Positions 14,512 through 23,623 of a stretch of 54,777 nt of DNA are shown piece after piece (within the stretch, counting starts at the first letter, position 1; every line of letters begins with the position of its first letter). The notes under the pieces were generated by a model. It saw nothing but the letters and a program-made list of their open reading frames with translations, was not told the DNA's origin and made no database searches. The translations under genes were made by a program, and so were the position numbers. Origin of the DNA: Arthrobacter mobilis (GTDB lineage: Bacteria > Actinomycetota > Actinomycetes > Actinomycetales > Micrococcaceae); NCBI RefSeq assembly GCF_012395835.1, contig NZ_JAAZSQ010000011.1, positions 7,829-62,605 of the forward strand, in the 5' to 3' direction.

Positions 14512-15186
14512 TCAGACCCCGGGCGGCTGCGCCGGGGCCAGCCGCCAGCTGCGGCGGTGGAACTCGGAGGCACCCCGGGCCAGGATCGCGGCCCGGTGCG
14601 CCTCGGTGGCATAGCCCTTGTTGACCTCCCAGCCGTAGCCCGGATGCTCCAGCGCCAGCCGTGCCATCTGCGCATCCCGCTCGACCTTGGCCAGGACGCT
14701 GGCGGCCGCCACGCTCAGGCACTGCAGGTCGGCCTTGATCCGCGTGTGCACCGGGGCATCGCAGCCGGGCTCACCGGCGTCGAACAGGGTGGCCTGGGCG
14801 GGCGAGAGCCAGTTGTAGTTGCCGTCCAGGATGACGATGTCCGGCCGCACGACGGCGGCGACCTGCAGCCAGGCACGGGTCCCGGCCAGGCGCAGTGCGG
14901 CGGTCAGGCCGAGTTCATCGATTTCGGCGGCGGTGGAATGCCCGACGGCCCAGGCAGCCGCCCACGCCCGGATGCGCGGCACCAGCAGTTCCCGTTCGGC
15001 AGGGGCCAGCAGCTTGCTGTCGCGGACGCCCTTGAGGTGCTTCAGCCCGGCGGTGTCCACCACCACCATGCCGACGCTGACCGGCCCCGCAAGCGCACCG
15101 CGGCCGACCTCGTCCGCCCCGGCGACGAAGCGGTGGCCGCCGGCGGCGAAGGATCGCTCGAAGCGGAGGGTAGCGTCCTTGCTCAT
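14512..15186 (-). CDS. rnhB: Ribonuclease HII
   Basis: 224 residues. Cleaves the RNA strand of RNA-DNA hybrids and single ribonucleotides in DNA. The catalytic Asp-Glu pair is in [15 protein letters not shown], a further Asp in [10 protein letters not shown] and the last in the [13 protein letters not shown] helix. [13 protein letters not shown] motif follows. Length is typical. It lies 30 bases before the DUF2469 gene and 19 bases after lepB, in one minus-strand operon. Confidence 0.95.
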   Translation of the reverse strand: MSKDATLRFERSFAAGGHRFVAGADEVGRGALAGPVSVGMVVVDTAGLKHLKGVRDSKLLAPAERELLVPRIRAWAAAWAVGHSTAAEIDELGLTAALRLAGTRAWLQVAAVVRPDIVILDGNYNWLSPAQATLFDAGEPGCDAPVHTRIKADLQCLSVAAASVLAKVERDAQMARLALEHPGYGWEVNKGYATEAHRAAILARGASEFHRRSWRLAPAQPPGV

Positions 15187-15205
15187 GGGGATCGGGGTCC
15201 TGCTG

Positions 15206-16000
15206 CTACTGGGCGCCGTGCTGGACCGGCCTGGCCGCCGGGTCGGCGGGCACGGACTCGAACACCTCGGGGTAGCTGCCCAGGAAGCCCGCCCGCTCCA
15301 GCGGCCAGGCGATCACTGCGGCCTTGCCCTCCACCGACTGTGCATCGACGAAGCCGCCGGACGGCTCCTGCCGGTGTTCGCGCGAGTCGGCAGAGTGGTT
15401 GCGGTTGTCCCCCATCATCCAGAGCTTGCCCTCGGGCACGGTGACCTCGAAGGGAATCCGTTCATTGTCCGACCCCGGCGCCAGGTACGGCTCCTCCAGC
15501 GGCTGGCCATTGACCGAAATCCGCCCGTCCGCGTCGCAGCAGACCACCTTGTCGCCGCCGACACCGATGACGCGCTTGACCAGGTGCTGCTGGGAACTGT
15601 CCGGCAGCAGCCCCACGAAGGTCAGTGCCTGCTGGAACCAGTTCTGGCCCGCGCCGCCGCCGTTCGGCGGCAGCCAGCCCAGATCGTCCCGGAAGACGAC
15701 AACGTCGCCCCGGCCGAGCGCGAACGGCTCCGGCACCAGCAGGTTGACGAAGATCCGGTCGTCGACTTCCAGGGTGTCCTCCATCGAGGTGGAGGGAATG
15801 TAGAAGGCGCGGAACAGGAAGGTCTTGATCAGGAACGACAGCACCAGCGCGACGCCGATGATGATGCCGATTTCGCGCAGCCAGGACAGCAGCGGGGACT
15901 TGGCGGCGGATCCGCGGCGTTTGCCCGACCGCCGGCTGCGCCGGCCCGGCCCTTCAACGTCCGCCCGGGTTTCCGGGTTGTCCGCGGGATCCTGCTCCAT
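15206..16000 (-). CDS. lepB: Signal peptidase I (first of two)
   Basis: 264 residues from ATG 16000; the ribosome site AAGGA is 8 bases upstream of this ATG and only 2 from the in-frame GTG at 16006. A basic N-terminus is followed by one membrane segment ([20 protein letters not shown]). The catalytic Ser is in [11 protein letters not shown] and the general base Lys in [12 protein letters not shown]. The box [11 protein letters not shown] closes the family signature. It cleaves signal peptides of exported proteins such as those encoded in this window. Immediately downstream of a paralogue. Confidence 0.95.
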   Translation of the reverse strand: MEQDPADNPETRADVEGPGRRSRRSGKRRGSAAKSPLLSWLREIGIIIGVALVLSFLIKTFLFRAFYIPSTSMEDTLEVDDRIFVNLLVPEPFALGRGDVVVFRDDLGWLPPNGGGAGQNWFQQALTFVGLLPDSSQQHLVKRVIGVGGDKVVCCDADGRISVNGQPLEEPYLAPGSDNERIPFEVTVPEGKLWMMGDNRNHSADSREHRQEPSGGFVDAQSVEGKAAVIAWPLERAGFLGSYPEVFESVPADPAARPVQHGAQ

Positions 16001-16016
16001 CTTCACAGTCCTTCGT

Positions 16017-16730
16017 TCACCGTCCTTCGTCCGTTCCTGCAGTCCCGCCCAGCGCCGTCCGGGCCAGCGGCGTGCTGCGCTCCAGCGGCCAGATGATGCC
16101 CACCGGCCGGCCGATTACCCGGTCTATTGGAACCATACCGCCACCCGGTGCCCCCAGCAGGGACCGTGAGTCCGCGGATTTGGAACGGTGGTCACCCATC
16201 AGCCACAGCCGTCCGGCCGGCACCTCGGCAATGAACTTCATCCCGCTGGGAGCGTCGCCGGGAAACACATAGTCCTCCGTCACGGGCGCGCCGTTGACCG
16301 TCAGGCGCCCGTCCGGTGCGCAGCAGGCCACGGTATCCCCCGGCAGCCCGATGGCCCGTTTGACATAGACGGTCCCGCTGCCGGCCACGCCGAGCCACTG
16401 CCCCAGCCCCAGGACGGCGTCGACAAAGGGCGGATTCCCGCTGCGGAACGGGGCGAAGCTGCCCCGGCCGTCGAACACCACCAGGTCCCCGCGGCGGATC
16501 GGTTCCGACCGGTAGTCGGTGCGGGAGACCAGGACCCGGTCCCCGGTCCGCAGCAGCGGCTCCATCGAGCCCGAGGGAATGTAGTAGACATCCACCAGCG
16601 TGGCCCGGACGACGGCGCTGGCCAGGACGGCGCACACCAGGGCCAGGCACGCAAAACGCCAGCCCGGAAATCCGGACCGGCGTTTTGCCTGCCGACCCGT
16701 GGAGCTTTGGTCGGCTGGAGGCTGCTGCAC
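16017..16730 (-). CDS. lepB: Signal peptidase I (second of two)
   Basis: About 237 residues. Membrane segment WRFACLALVCAVLASAVV, catalytic Ser in YYIPSGSMEPLL, Lys in VKRAIGLPGD and the box MGDHRSKSADSR. There is no ATG between the rplS stop and the membrane segment; GTG 16730 is the best start but has a poor ribosome site. Longer frames reaching into rplS are rejected because that part is Ser/Arg/Pro shadow sequence. A strong hairpin falls inside the first codons. Tandem lepB genes are common in actinobacteria. Confidence 0.9.
   Translation of the reverse strand: MQQPPADQSSTGRQAKRRSGFPGWRFACLALVCAVLASAVVRATLVDVYYIPSGSMEPLLRTGDRVLVSRTDYRSEPIRRGDLVVFDGRGSFAPFRSGNPPFVDAVLGLGQWLGVAGSGTVYVKRAIGLPGDTVACCAPDGRLTVNGAPVTEDYVFPGDAPSGMKFIAEVPAGRLWLMGDHRSKSADSRSLLGAPGGGMVPIDRVIGRPVGIIWPLERSTPLARTALGGTAGTDEGR
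16651..16688 (-). terminator. Hairpin between rplS and lepB, overlapping the lepB 5' codons
   Basis: GCAAAACGCC (16651-16660) and GGCGTTTTGC (16679-16688) are perfect 10-bp arms with inner CCGGA/TCCGG pairing. On the minus strand the 3' arm supplies TTTT. It can act as terminator or attenuator after rplS, although it encodes lepB residues. Confidence 0.5.
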
Positions 16731-16779
16731 TGCCAGTTCAGGTGGTTCAGCTAATTCGGCGTTGCGCAGGCAGGCCGGA

Positions 16780-17139
16780 TTACTTGGCGGCGGTGTAGTC
16801 GCGCTTTTCCTTGATCTTGGCGGCCTTGCCCCGGCGGTCACGCATGTAGTAGAGCTTGGCGCGGCGCACGTCGCCCTTGGTGACAACCTCGATCTTCTCG
16901 AGGATCGGGGAATGGACCGGGAAGGTCCGCTCCACGCCGACGCCGAAGGACACCTTGCGGACGGTGAAGGTCTCGCGGACGCCATCGCCCTGGCGGCCCA
17001 TTACGAAGCCCTGGAACACCTGGACTCGGGTGTTCTTGCCTTCGATGATGTTCACGTGCACCTTGACGGTGTCACCGGGGCGGAACTCGGGGATGTCGCT
17101 GCGCAGGGATGCGACGTCGACTGCGTCGAGGATATGCAT
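16780..17139 (-). CDS. rplS: 50S ribosomal protein L19
   Basis: 119 residues from ATG 17139 ([20 protein letters not shown]) behind CAGGAGTGAGAGA. Typical L19 motifs are [26 protein letters not shown] and [11 protein letters not shown], and the [20 protein letters not shown] stretch near the end. It sits at the 30S-50S interface. Separated from trmD by 216 bases, so it may have its own promoter. Confidence 0.97.
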   Translation of the reverse strand: MHILDAVDVASLRSDIPEFRPGDTVKVHVNIIEGKNTRVQVFQGFVMGRQGDGVRETFTVRKVSFGVGVERTFPVHSPILEKIEVVTKGDVRRAKLYYMRDRRGKAAKIKEKRDYTAAK

Positions 17140-17355
17140 TCTCTCACTCCTGGTGAACGCCACAGGTCATTCACTTTGGTCACGGCCCCGCTGCCCGCAC
17201 AGTGCGCGGAGCGGAGGCCGAAAGTTCACATTCCGGCGCGTCCGGGAATCGGCCGCCGGCGTATTTGGCTGTCAGGCTGCGCGGCCCCCTGTGGCAGGCG
17301 CGAACCCAGCAAACACAGTCATTCATTCTGCCACATCACACGGTGCGGCAACAAT

Positions 17356-18192
17356 TCAGGCGGACGGCTCCACGGCCGGCACCGGCCGGACCCCGGCGGG
17401 CGTGACGGCGTAGCCGAGCGCTTCGAGCGCAGCTTTGTCCGCCTTGTCCAGGGCGGCCGGGTCCAGGGCCTCGATCAGGTCCGGGCGGCGGGCTGCGGTG
17501 CGCCGGAGCTGTTCGTCCCGGCGGTACCGGGCGATCCGGGCATGATTGCCGCTGAGCAGGACGTTGGGGACGTCGCGGCCGCGCCACTCGGAGGGCTTGG
17601 TGTACACGGGGTACTCGAGCAGCCCGTCCGCGTGCGATTCCTCCACCAGCGACTCGGGATTGCCGACGACGCCCGGAAGCAGCCGGCCGATGGCCTCCAC
17701 CATGGCCAGCACGGCCACTTCCCCGCCGTTGAGCACGTAGTCACCGAGGCTGACCGGGCGGACGGTGAAAGACCCTGCGGCCCATTCCAGCACGCGCTCG
17801 TCGATGCCTTCGTAGCGGCCGCAGGCGAAGACCAGGTGGTCCTGTTCGGCCAGTTCCCAGGCCAGCGCCTGGTTGAAGACCTCGCCGGCCGGAGAGGGCA
17901 CGATCAGGACCGGACGGCCGGCTTCGGGTACCGGATCGGCCGCTTCGCGCCCTGCCGAACCGGCGGTATCCAGGATGGATTCAAGCGCCAGGGCCCAGGG
18001 TTCCGGCTTCATCACCATGCCGGCCCCGCCACCGTAGGGGGTGTCATCCACGGTGCGGTGCCGGTCCGCGGTAAAGTCCCGCAGGTCGTGCACGTTCAGC
18101 TGCAGCAACCCGTCCCGCCGGGCCTTGCCGATCAAGGACAGGTCCAGGGCCGCGAGGTACTCCGGGAAGATGCTGACGACGTCGATCCGCAC
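17356..18192 (-). CDS. trmD: tRNA (guanine37-N1)-methyltransferase
   Basis: 278 residues from GTG 18192, which follows the rimM TAG with no gap. Methylates G37 of tRNAs reading CNN codons, which prevents frameshifting. Family signs are [39 protein letters not shown], the trefoil-knot [12 protein letters not shown] and the [20 protein letters not shown] segment. The C-terminal tail is Ala-rich and slightly long. Confidence 0.96.
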   Translation of the reverse strand: MRIDVVSIFPEYLAALDLSLIGKARRDGLLQLNVHDLRDFTADRHRTVDDTPYGGGAGMVMKPEPWALALESILDTAGSAGREAADPVPEAGRPVLIVPSPAGEVFNQALAWELAEQDHLVFACGRYEGIDERVLEWAAGSFTVRPVSLGDYVLNGGEVAVLAMVEAIGRLLPGVVGNPESLVEESHADGLLEYPVYTKPSEWRGRDVPNVLLSGNHARIARYRRDEQLRRTAARRPDLIEALDPAALDKADKAALEALGYAVTPAGVRPVPAVEPSA

Positions 18193-18741
18193 CTAGCGCT
18201 CCCCGCCGCCGTCGTCCGGTTCGCCGGCGGCTTCCGGGGAGTTGAGCTCGAACAGCCCGGCCGGCGGCGTCAGCACGACGAACCCTCCCTGGACATCCAC
18301 CTCGGGCACGATCGCGGCCACGAACGGCACCAGCACTTCCTGCCCGTCCAGCGCCTCGACCACCAGCAGGTCCTGGGCGGGCATGGTGTTCAGCCCGGAG
18401 ACCTTGCCGACCTCGCGGCCGTCGACCAGCACGGACAGGCCCACGAGCTCGTGCTCGTACCAGGCGTCCTCGTCATCCTCGACATCCTCGGTGTTGACGA
18501 ACAGCCTGGCTCCGCGCAGTTCCTCGGCCCGGTTGCGGTCCGGCACTTCATGGAAGCCCAGCAGCAGGATCTCCTTGTTCCAGCGGGCGCTGCGCAGCGT
18601 CAGCGGCCCGAGCCGGGCCGGCTCCACCACGAACTCGGCGTCCACCACGAAACGCTCTTCCGGGGCGTCGGTGAGCACCTGCACGGTGACTTCCCCGCGG
18701 ATGCCGTGGGGCTTGCCGATCCGGGCAACCTGTAGCTGCAT
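18193..18741 (-). CDS. rimM: Ribosome maturation factor RimM
   Basis: 182 residues from ATG 18741 (MQLQVARIGKPHGIRGEVTV) behind GGATGAGGAGAATC. Binds S19 and helps assemble the 30S head. The N-terminal RimM barrel is followed by a PRC domain containing AWYEHELVGLSVLVDGREVG and AQDLLVVEALDGQEVLVPFV. Stop abuts the trmD start. Confidence 0.95.
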   Translation of the reverse strand: MQLQVARIGKPHGIRGEVTVQVLTDAPEERFVVDAEFVVEPARLGPLTLRSARWNKEILLLGFHEVPDRNRAEELRGARLFVNTEDVEDDEDAWYEHELVGLSVLVDGREVGKVSGLNTMPAQDLLVVEALDGQEVLVPFVAAIVPEVDVQGGFVVLTPPAGLFELNSPEAAGEPDDGGGER

Positions 18742-18763
18742 GATTCTCCTCATCCGAAAAATG

Positions 18764-18804
18764 CCTCCGGCTCCTGGACCAGGATCTGGTGCAGGAGCCG
18801 GAGG
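18764..18804 (-). terminator. Intrinsic terminator between khpA and rimM
   Basis: Perfect 13-bp arms CCTCCGGCTCCTG (18764-18776) and CAGGAGCCGGAGG (18792-18804), followed on the minus strand by CATTTTTCGG. An A/T tract on the other side makes it bidirectional in form. It splits rpsP-khpA from rimM-trmD, so partial termination may set their ratio. Confidence 0.85.
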
Positions 18805-18854
18805 TTATGCAATTTTTGCCTGTCCTGCGCCGGGCGCCGGGCGGGCGGGTTCCG

Positions 18855-19097
18855 TCAGCGGCGGCGGTCCGTGTCCACCACGTCCACGCGCACCTGCTCG
18901 CCGCCCGGGAGGGCATTGATCACGGTGCGCAGCGCGCGGGCGGTCCGGCCCTGCCGGCCGATGACGCGGCCCAAGTCATCCTGATGAACGCGCACCTCGA
19001 TGATGTCACCGCGGCGGTTGTTCTTCATCGCGACCTTGACGTCTTCAGGACTGTCAACGATGCCGCGGACCAGGTGCTCGAGCGCCTCTGCCAGCAT
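18855..19097 (-). CDS. khpA: KH-domain RNA-binding protein KhpA
   Basis: 80 residues, ATG immediately after the rpsP TAA. A single type-II KH domain with IIEVRVHQDDLGRVIGRQGR, the Gly-x-x-Gly RNA-binding loop being GRQG. KhpA binds RNA with KhpB in many Gram-positives. Always next to rpsP in actinobacteria. Confidence 0.94.
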   Translation of the reverse strand: MLAEALEHLVRGIVDSPEDVKVAMKNNRRGDIIEVRVHQDDLGRVIGRQGRTARALRTVINALPGGEQVRVDVVDTDRRR

Positions 19098-19517
19098 TTA
19101 CTCGGCCTTTGCGGTCTCGTCGGCAGACTCGGCCTCTTCGGCCGGAGCTTCGGCCTTGCCCTTCTTGGTGATGGCCTCGGGGAGGATGACGGAGTCCTTC
19201 TCGGGAGCCACGAAGGCTTCCTTGGCGCCCTTGGTCTTCAGGGTGCCTTCCTGGCCCGGCAGGCCCTTGAACTTCTGCCAGTCGCCGGTGATCTTCAGGA
19301 TCGCGGCAACCTGCTCGGTCGGCTGCGCGCCAACGCCCAGCCAGTACTGCGCGCGCTCGGAGTTGACCTCGATGAACGAAGGCTCCTCGGTCGGGTGGTA
19401 CTTGCCGATCTCCTCGATGGCGCGGCCATCGCGGCGGGCGCGGGAGTCCATGACGACGATGCGGTAGTGCGGCGCACGGATCTTACCGAAGCGCTTGAGA
19501 CGAATCTTAACGGCCAC
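19098..19517 (-). CDS. rpsP: 30S ribosomal protein S16
   Basis: 139 residues from GTG 19517 ([20 protein letters not shown]) with CAGGAGAG upstream. Family motifs are [40 protein letters not shown] and [16 protein letters not shown]. The C-terminus has an Ala/Glu-rich tail of some 45 residues, usual for actinobacterial S16. First gene of the rpsP-khpA transcript. Confidence 0.97.
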   Translation of the reverse strand: MAVKIRLKRFGKIRAPHYRIVVMDSRARRDGRAIEEIGKYHPTEEPSFIEVNSERAQYWLGVGAQPTEQVAAILKITGDWQKFKGLPGQEGTLKTKGAKEAFVAPEKDSVILPEAITKKGKAEAPAEEAESADETAKAE

Positions 19518-19703
19518 TGTTGTGGTCTCTCCTGGTTCTGAAAGTGGGCGAGCCCGTATGTCTGCTCCCGTGGGGCGGGCCATGGTTGGGGCTCTGAGGA
19601 CAAGATGCACGCGCGGAGAGAGGGGTCCGCCCGGATCGAGTACCCGTCCATTGTGCCAGAATATGTGCGCCTTGCGCGACTTGACGGCACCGGGCCCCGG
19701 CGG

Positions 19704-20168
19704 TCAGGAGGAAATACTCCAGACGTACAGCTGGTGGCGGTCATCCTCGGGCACCGACGCGGCCAGTTCGGCGACCCGGCGGACCATCTCCTCGGCCTCC
19801 GCGGCGCCGAACGGCATGTCCTCCTCCGCGGCCCAGACGTCGGCGACGCGGGGGATCAGGGAGTCGCCTTCGTCGTCGGTCCGGGTGAGCAGTTCCGCCA
19901 GCGAGCGGACCATGGAATCCGGCGCCACCATCAGCGAATCGCTGGCGACGTCGGCCAGGTCCAGGGCGGCATCCTCATCGGCATGCACCGCCTTGCCGGC
20001 CAGGGAGCCGAGGATCTCGACCTCCAGGTCGCTGATGCCGTTGATCCGCACGTGCGGGGCATCCGGCACGTTGGCGGCCGGGCTGCCCGCCGCGGCGGCG
20101 TCCAGGGCCGAAGCCCGGCGGACCGCCGCATCATGGGTGGCTACGAAAATTTCCGTGATACTGGACAT
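19704..20168 (-). CDS. Hypothetical acidic protein, 154 residues
   Basis: ATG 20168 to TGA 19704. Begins MSSITEIFVATHDAAVRRAS, and shows HVRINGISDLEVEILGSLAG and a C-terminal DRHQLYVWSISS. Strongly acidic and helical, no signal peptide or membrane segment. No family recognised. It stands alone between rpsP and the VOC gene. Confidence 0.75.
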   Translation of the reverse strand: MSSITEIFVATHDAAVRRASALDAAAAGSPAANVPDAPHVRINGISDLEVEILGSLAGKAVHADEDAALDLADVASDSLMVAPDSMVRSLAELLTRTDDEGDSLIPRVADVWAAEEDMPFGAAEAEEMVRRVAELAASVPEDDRHQLYVWSISS

Positions 20169-20240
20169 GCCTGCTCCCGCACTGGACTACCTGGTCCTGA
20201 CCAGACTAGCCATCTGCCGCGGCGTGCGGAAACCGGCAGG

Positions 20241-21131
20241 TCAGCCGGCGGCCACGCGCAGCCGGTTGCGCCACGGATCCTCGAAGCGCAGCTCGGCCCC
20301 GGTGTGGTGGTGGGCCACGCCGGCGAACGTCAGGCGCTCGGCCAGGGCGCCCACCTCATCCTCGTGCGGAACATGGATGAGCACCTCGCCCAGGCCCAGG
20401 GTGTCCTTGCGCGGACCGGCGCCGCGGCTGTTCCAGACGTTCATCGCCATGTGGTGGTGGTAGCCGCCGGCGGAAACGAAGATGGCCTGGCCATGCCAGC
20501 CGGCGGTGCGCTCGAAGCCCAGGGTGTTCACATAGAACTCCTCCGCGGTCTGCGTGTCGCCGACCTGCAGGTGGACGTGCCCGATGGCGGCGCCCGCCTC
20601 GCGCTGGCCTGCGGCCGCTTCCTCGGTCAGATGGTTCTGCAGGTACAGGTGCGGCGGCAGGGCCACATTGTCCATGTGGACTTCCCGGCGGCCGTCCGCG
20701 CCGAGGATCCATTCCCAGGTATCGCGGGGCTTGTCGAAGTACAGCTCGATGCCGTTGCCTTCGGGATCGGTGAAATAGAAGGCCTCGCTGACCAGATGGT
20801 CCGCACTTCCGGCGTACAGGCGCGGCTCATAGCGCGCGGCGGAGGCGATGGTGGCCGCGAGCGCGGACCGGTCCGCAAAGAGGAAGGCGGTGTGGAACAG
20901 GCCGGCCTCGCCCCGGGAGGGCAGCCGCAGCCCGGAGGCCGGGGCCAGGTGCACCAGCGGCCGGTTGCCGCGGCCGAGGTAGACGCCGCCGAGCCCCTCG
21001 GCCAGCGGCTCCAGGCCCAGGGCCTCCTGGTAATAGGCGGTCATCCTCTGCATGTCCCCCACCTTGAGCATGACGGTGCCCATGGTCAGGTCGGCGGGGA
21101 GCAGGTCCTGGTTCTTTGCTTGAAGGTTCAC
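20241..21131 (-). CDS. VOC-family ring-cleavage dioxygenase-like protein
   Basis: 296 residues from GTG 21131. Two pairs of glyoxalase/VOC modules: TMGTVMLKVGDMQRMTAYYQ near residue 17 and IGHVHLQVGDTQTAEEFYVN near 180. Candidate iron ligands include His182 or His184 in the second module, His230-232 (GGYHHHMAMN) and a later Glu. The length and layout match CatE-type catechol 2,3-dioxygenases, which cleave catechols. The substrate is unknown. There is no ribosome binding site: TATTAT stands about 8 bases before GTG, so the mRNA looks leaderless. Two matching palindromes overlap the start and promoter. Confidence 0.82.
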   Translation of the reverse strand: MNLQAKNQDLLPADLTMGTVMLKVGDMQRMTAYYQEALGLEPLAEGLGGVYLGRGNRPLVHLAPASGLRLPSRGEAGLFHTAFLFADRSALAATIASAARYEPRLYAGSADHLVSEAFYFTDPEGNGIELYFDKPRDTWEWILGADGRREVHMDNVALPPHLYLQNHLTEEAAAGQREAGAAIGHVHLQVGDTQTAEEFYVNTLGFERTAGWHGQAIFVSAGGYHHHMAMNVWNSRGAGPRKDTLGLGEVLIHVPHEDEVGALAERLTFAGVAHHHTGAELRFEDPWRNRLRVAAG

Positions 21132-21155
21132 GTAAATATAATACTTGAAGCTTCA
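21121..21155 (-). promoter_or_regulatory. Leaderless promoter with two TGAAGSTTCA operators
   Basis: TGAACCTTCA (minus strand, 21130-21121) overlaps codons 1-4 of the VOC gene. A perfect palindrome TGAAGCTTCA lies at 21146-21155. The two centres are 25 bases apart and enclose the -10-like TATTAT. This layout suits a MarR- or TetR-type dimer pair repressing transcription. Confidence 0.6.
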
Positions 21156-21181
21156 TGTTTGTTCCAGCCCTGCACCTCTCC

Positions 21182-22264
21182 TCAGCGCAGGACTTCACCG
21201 CGCAGCACCAGATGGCGCGGGCGGGCCGTCTCGGTGATGTCCGCGCGCGGATCGGCTGCGAACACCACGACGTCGGCACTGGCGCCTTCACTGATCCCCT
21301 CGGCCCCCAGCCACCGCCGGGCGTCCCAGCACGCCGCATCCAGGGCCGCAGCCGGCGGCAGCCCTGCCTTGGTCAACTCGAGCAACTCCTCGGCAATGAG
21401 CCCGTGGCCGACGACGGAACCGGCGTCGGTGCCGGCAATGATCCTGATGCCTGCCTCATGGGCCTTGCCGACGGTCTCGTAGCGGCGGTGGTGCAGGTCC
21501 CGCATGTGCCGGGCATAGGCGGGGAACTTCGGCTCACCCTGGGCCGCGTACTCGGTAAACCTGGCGATGTTGACCAGCGTGGGGACGATTGCCACCCCCT
21601 GCTCCGCGAACCGCGGCAGGTGCCGGTCCAGCAGCCCGGTCGCGTGCTCGATGCAGTCGATGCCCGCATCCAGCATCAGATCCAGCGTCTGCTCGGCGAA
21701 GCAATGCGCGGTCACCCGCGCGCCCTCGGCGTGCGCGGCAGCCACGGCGTCGGCCAGTTCGCCGCCGTCGAACGCCGGGGCCAGGTCCCCTGCCGCCCGG
21801 TCGATCCAGTCCCCGATCAGCTTCACCCAGCCGTCCCCGCGCCGGGCCTGCAGGCGCACCTGCTCCACCAGCCCTCCCGGTCCGACCTCGACGGCGAAGT
21901 TCCGGTAGTAGCGCCTGCTGGCAGCGATCGTGCGTCCGCAGCGGATCAGCCGGGGCAGGTCCGCCCGCGCCTGGACCCAGCGGTTGTCCCCCGGCACGCC
22001 GGCGTCGCGGATCAGCAGCACGCCCGAATCCCGCGACGCCGCGGCCTGGCGCTCGGCCGTCTCCGCGGAGGCCTCGCCGTGCTGGTCCAGGCCCACGTGG
22101 CAGTGGGCGTCCACGAAGCCGGGCAGCACCCAGCCGCTGAGCGTGCGGTCCGGAACACGGCCGGGATCATGGAAGGTGATCCGGCCGTCCACCACCCACA
22201 TTTCGGCGCGTTCCTCGGCCGGGGAGGTGAGGATGTGGCCGGTGAGGTGCAGGACGGAACGCAT
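21182..22264 (-). CDS. Amidohydrolase family protein
   Basis: 360 residues from ATG 22264. Metal-dependent TIM-barrel hydrolase of the imidazolonepropionase/prolidase-like branch. Motifs: an N-terminal composite beta-sandwich, VLPGFVDAHCHVGLDQ (first metal site), a carbamylation-type Lys in GWVKLIGDW, ARVTAHCFAEQ, DCIEHATGLL and IIAGTDAGSVVGHG for the last Asp. All metal ligands look present. Substrate unknown. It is upstream of the VOC gene in transcription order with about 50 bases between them, but that gap holds a promoter, so they need not be one operon. Confidence 0.87.
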   Translation of the reverse strand: MRSVLHLTGHILTSPAEERAEMWVVDGRITFHDPGRVPDRTLSGWVLPGFVDAHCHVGLDQHGEASAETAERQAAASRDSGVLLIRDAGVPGDNRWVQARADLPRLIRCGRTIAASRRYYRNFAVEVGPGGLVEQVRLQARRGDGWVKLIGDWIDRAAGDLAPAFDGGELADAVAAAHAEGARVTAHCFAEQTLDLMLDAGIDCIEHATGLLDRHLPRFAEQGVAIVPTLVNIARFTEYAAQGEPKFPAYARHMRDLHHRRYETVGKAHEAGIRIIAGTDAGSVVGHGLIAEELLELTKAGLPPAAALDAACWDARRWLGAEGISEGASADVVVFAADPRADITETARPRHLVLRGEVLR

Positions 22265-22315
22265 GGGCCCAAGCCTAGCCGCAGGCTGCCCCCGACGCTT
22301 CGCGGACGGACAGGC

Positions 22316-23542
22316 TCAGCGCCGGCGGCTCCGGTACTTCAGGTAGCCGTAGAAGGCCAGGTCCCCCGCAGCCTGGGCCGCCAGCGTCAGTGCCCCGGCC
22401 CGGAGCAGTCCCGCGGCGCCGGAGGGGCGCCGTGCAGCCGAGCGGTACAGGGCGGCGGCGGCGGCACCGGCCACTGCCGCGCTGCCGGCCAGCAGCCCCG
22501 GCCGCTGCAGGACTGCCCGGTGCCAGACGGCAGCCGGCGACCCACCGGATCCCGGAGTGGACATGACCTCAAGGACGGCCTTGCCCAGCGGCAGCGCCGG
22601 GAGGCAGGACATGTTCTCCACTACGAACGGATCCACCGTTCCCTCGGCCAGCTGGCCGGCCAGTTCGGGCAACCCCAGCAGCCGGGCGGCAGCAACCAGC
22701 ACCTGGGGCCCGTCCTGTTCGCAGAGCAGCTCCCGCAGCCGGGCCACTGTGTCCGGGCCCAGCCCCAGCGAGGAAGCAAGCAGCGCGGTGTCCGGGCTGC
22801 CCGGCCGGACCAGCCGCCCGAGCAGGCGCAGGGCGGAGCCGGAGGCCCGGGAGGTGGACGGAAACGGCTTGGCCGGCGGCTCCCACGCGTGCCAGAAATT
22901 GGTTGCGGGATCCTTGCGCTTGCCGGGCAGCCACGCCTCGACGGCCCGGAAGCCGTCCAGGTTCATCAGCGCGACCACCGGCTTGGATTCGACCGGCCAG
23001 TTGAACAGCCCCGGCGCCACCTCGCCCCGGACCAGCACCAGGGAACGGTCCCCCGGCGCTACGTCCTCCAGAACATACAGGTCCACGTGGTTCAGCGCCC
23101 CGAACAGCACCAGGTCCGCCCGGCGGAACCTGCCGACCAGCACGGTACGCAGGGATTCGACGTCGGCGGCTTCGTCCGGCGGATCCGGCAGCTCCGGCGT
23201 GGATTCCAGCTCAAGGGCGGCATCCGCCGGCGGGGCCTCGAAGTCGAAGTCATCCAACTCCACGGCAGCACCCAGCGCCAGGGCCAGCGTCTGGGCAGCC
23301 ATCCGGTAGTCCGGACCGGGCACTGCCTCCCCCGCCGCGTCCAGCACGGCCACCCGGCCCTCGGAATCGCGGGCCAGGACCACTCCGACCACTGTCTGTC
23401 CGGCACGCGGCCTGCCGCCGGTGAACGCCCCGAGCAGGGAACGGTCCGACAGTTCCCGGACGAGCGCGGCGACCCCGGCCTCGTCCAGCGGCCACGGCCA
23501 CCACAATTGACCGTCGATCGGCTCCCAGGCGGATTGGCTCAT
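22316..23542 (-). CDS. Hypothetical protein with hydrophobic C-terminus
   Basis: 408 residues from ATG 23542. Residues 1-300 are soluble and acidic and begin MSQSAWEPIDGQLWWPWPLD. A 50-residue acidic linker near 95-130 follows. The C-terminal 65 residues hold two short hydrophobic stretches (LLAGSAAVAGAAAAALYRSA and LLRAGALTLAAQAAGDLAFY) and end RSRRR. No family recognised. It may be a peripheral membrane protein. Confidence 0.75.
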   Translation of the reverse strand: MSQSAWEPIDGQLWWPWPLDEAGVAALVRELSDRSLLGAFTGGRPRAGQTVVGVVLARDSEGRVAVLDAAGEAVPGPDYRMAAQTLALALGAAVELDDFDFEAPPADAALELESTPELPDPPDEAADVESLRTVLVGRFRRADLVLFGALNHVDLYVLEDVAPGDRSLVLVRGEVAPGLFNWPVESKPVVALMNLDGFRAVEAWLPGKRKDPATNFWHAWEPPAKPFPSTSRASGSALRLLGRLVRPGSPDTALLASSLGLGPDTVARLRELLCEQDGPQVLVAAARLLGLPELAGQLAEGTVDPFVVENMSCLPALPLGKAVLEVMSTPGSGGSPAAVWHRAVLQRPGLLAGSAAVAGAAAAALYRSAARRPSGAAGLLRAGALTLAAQAAGDLAFYGYLKYRSRRR

Positions 23543-23623
23543 AGGTCAACGCTATCGTCCGCCGCCCTTCCCCGCACGCCGTAAACGCGCAGACCCCTGC
23601 TGCCGTCCTGGCCCGCGGGGACC

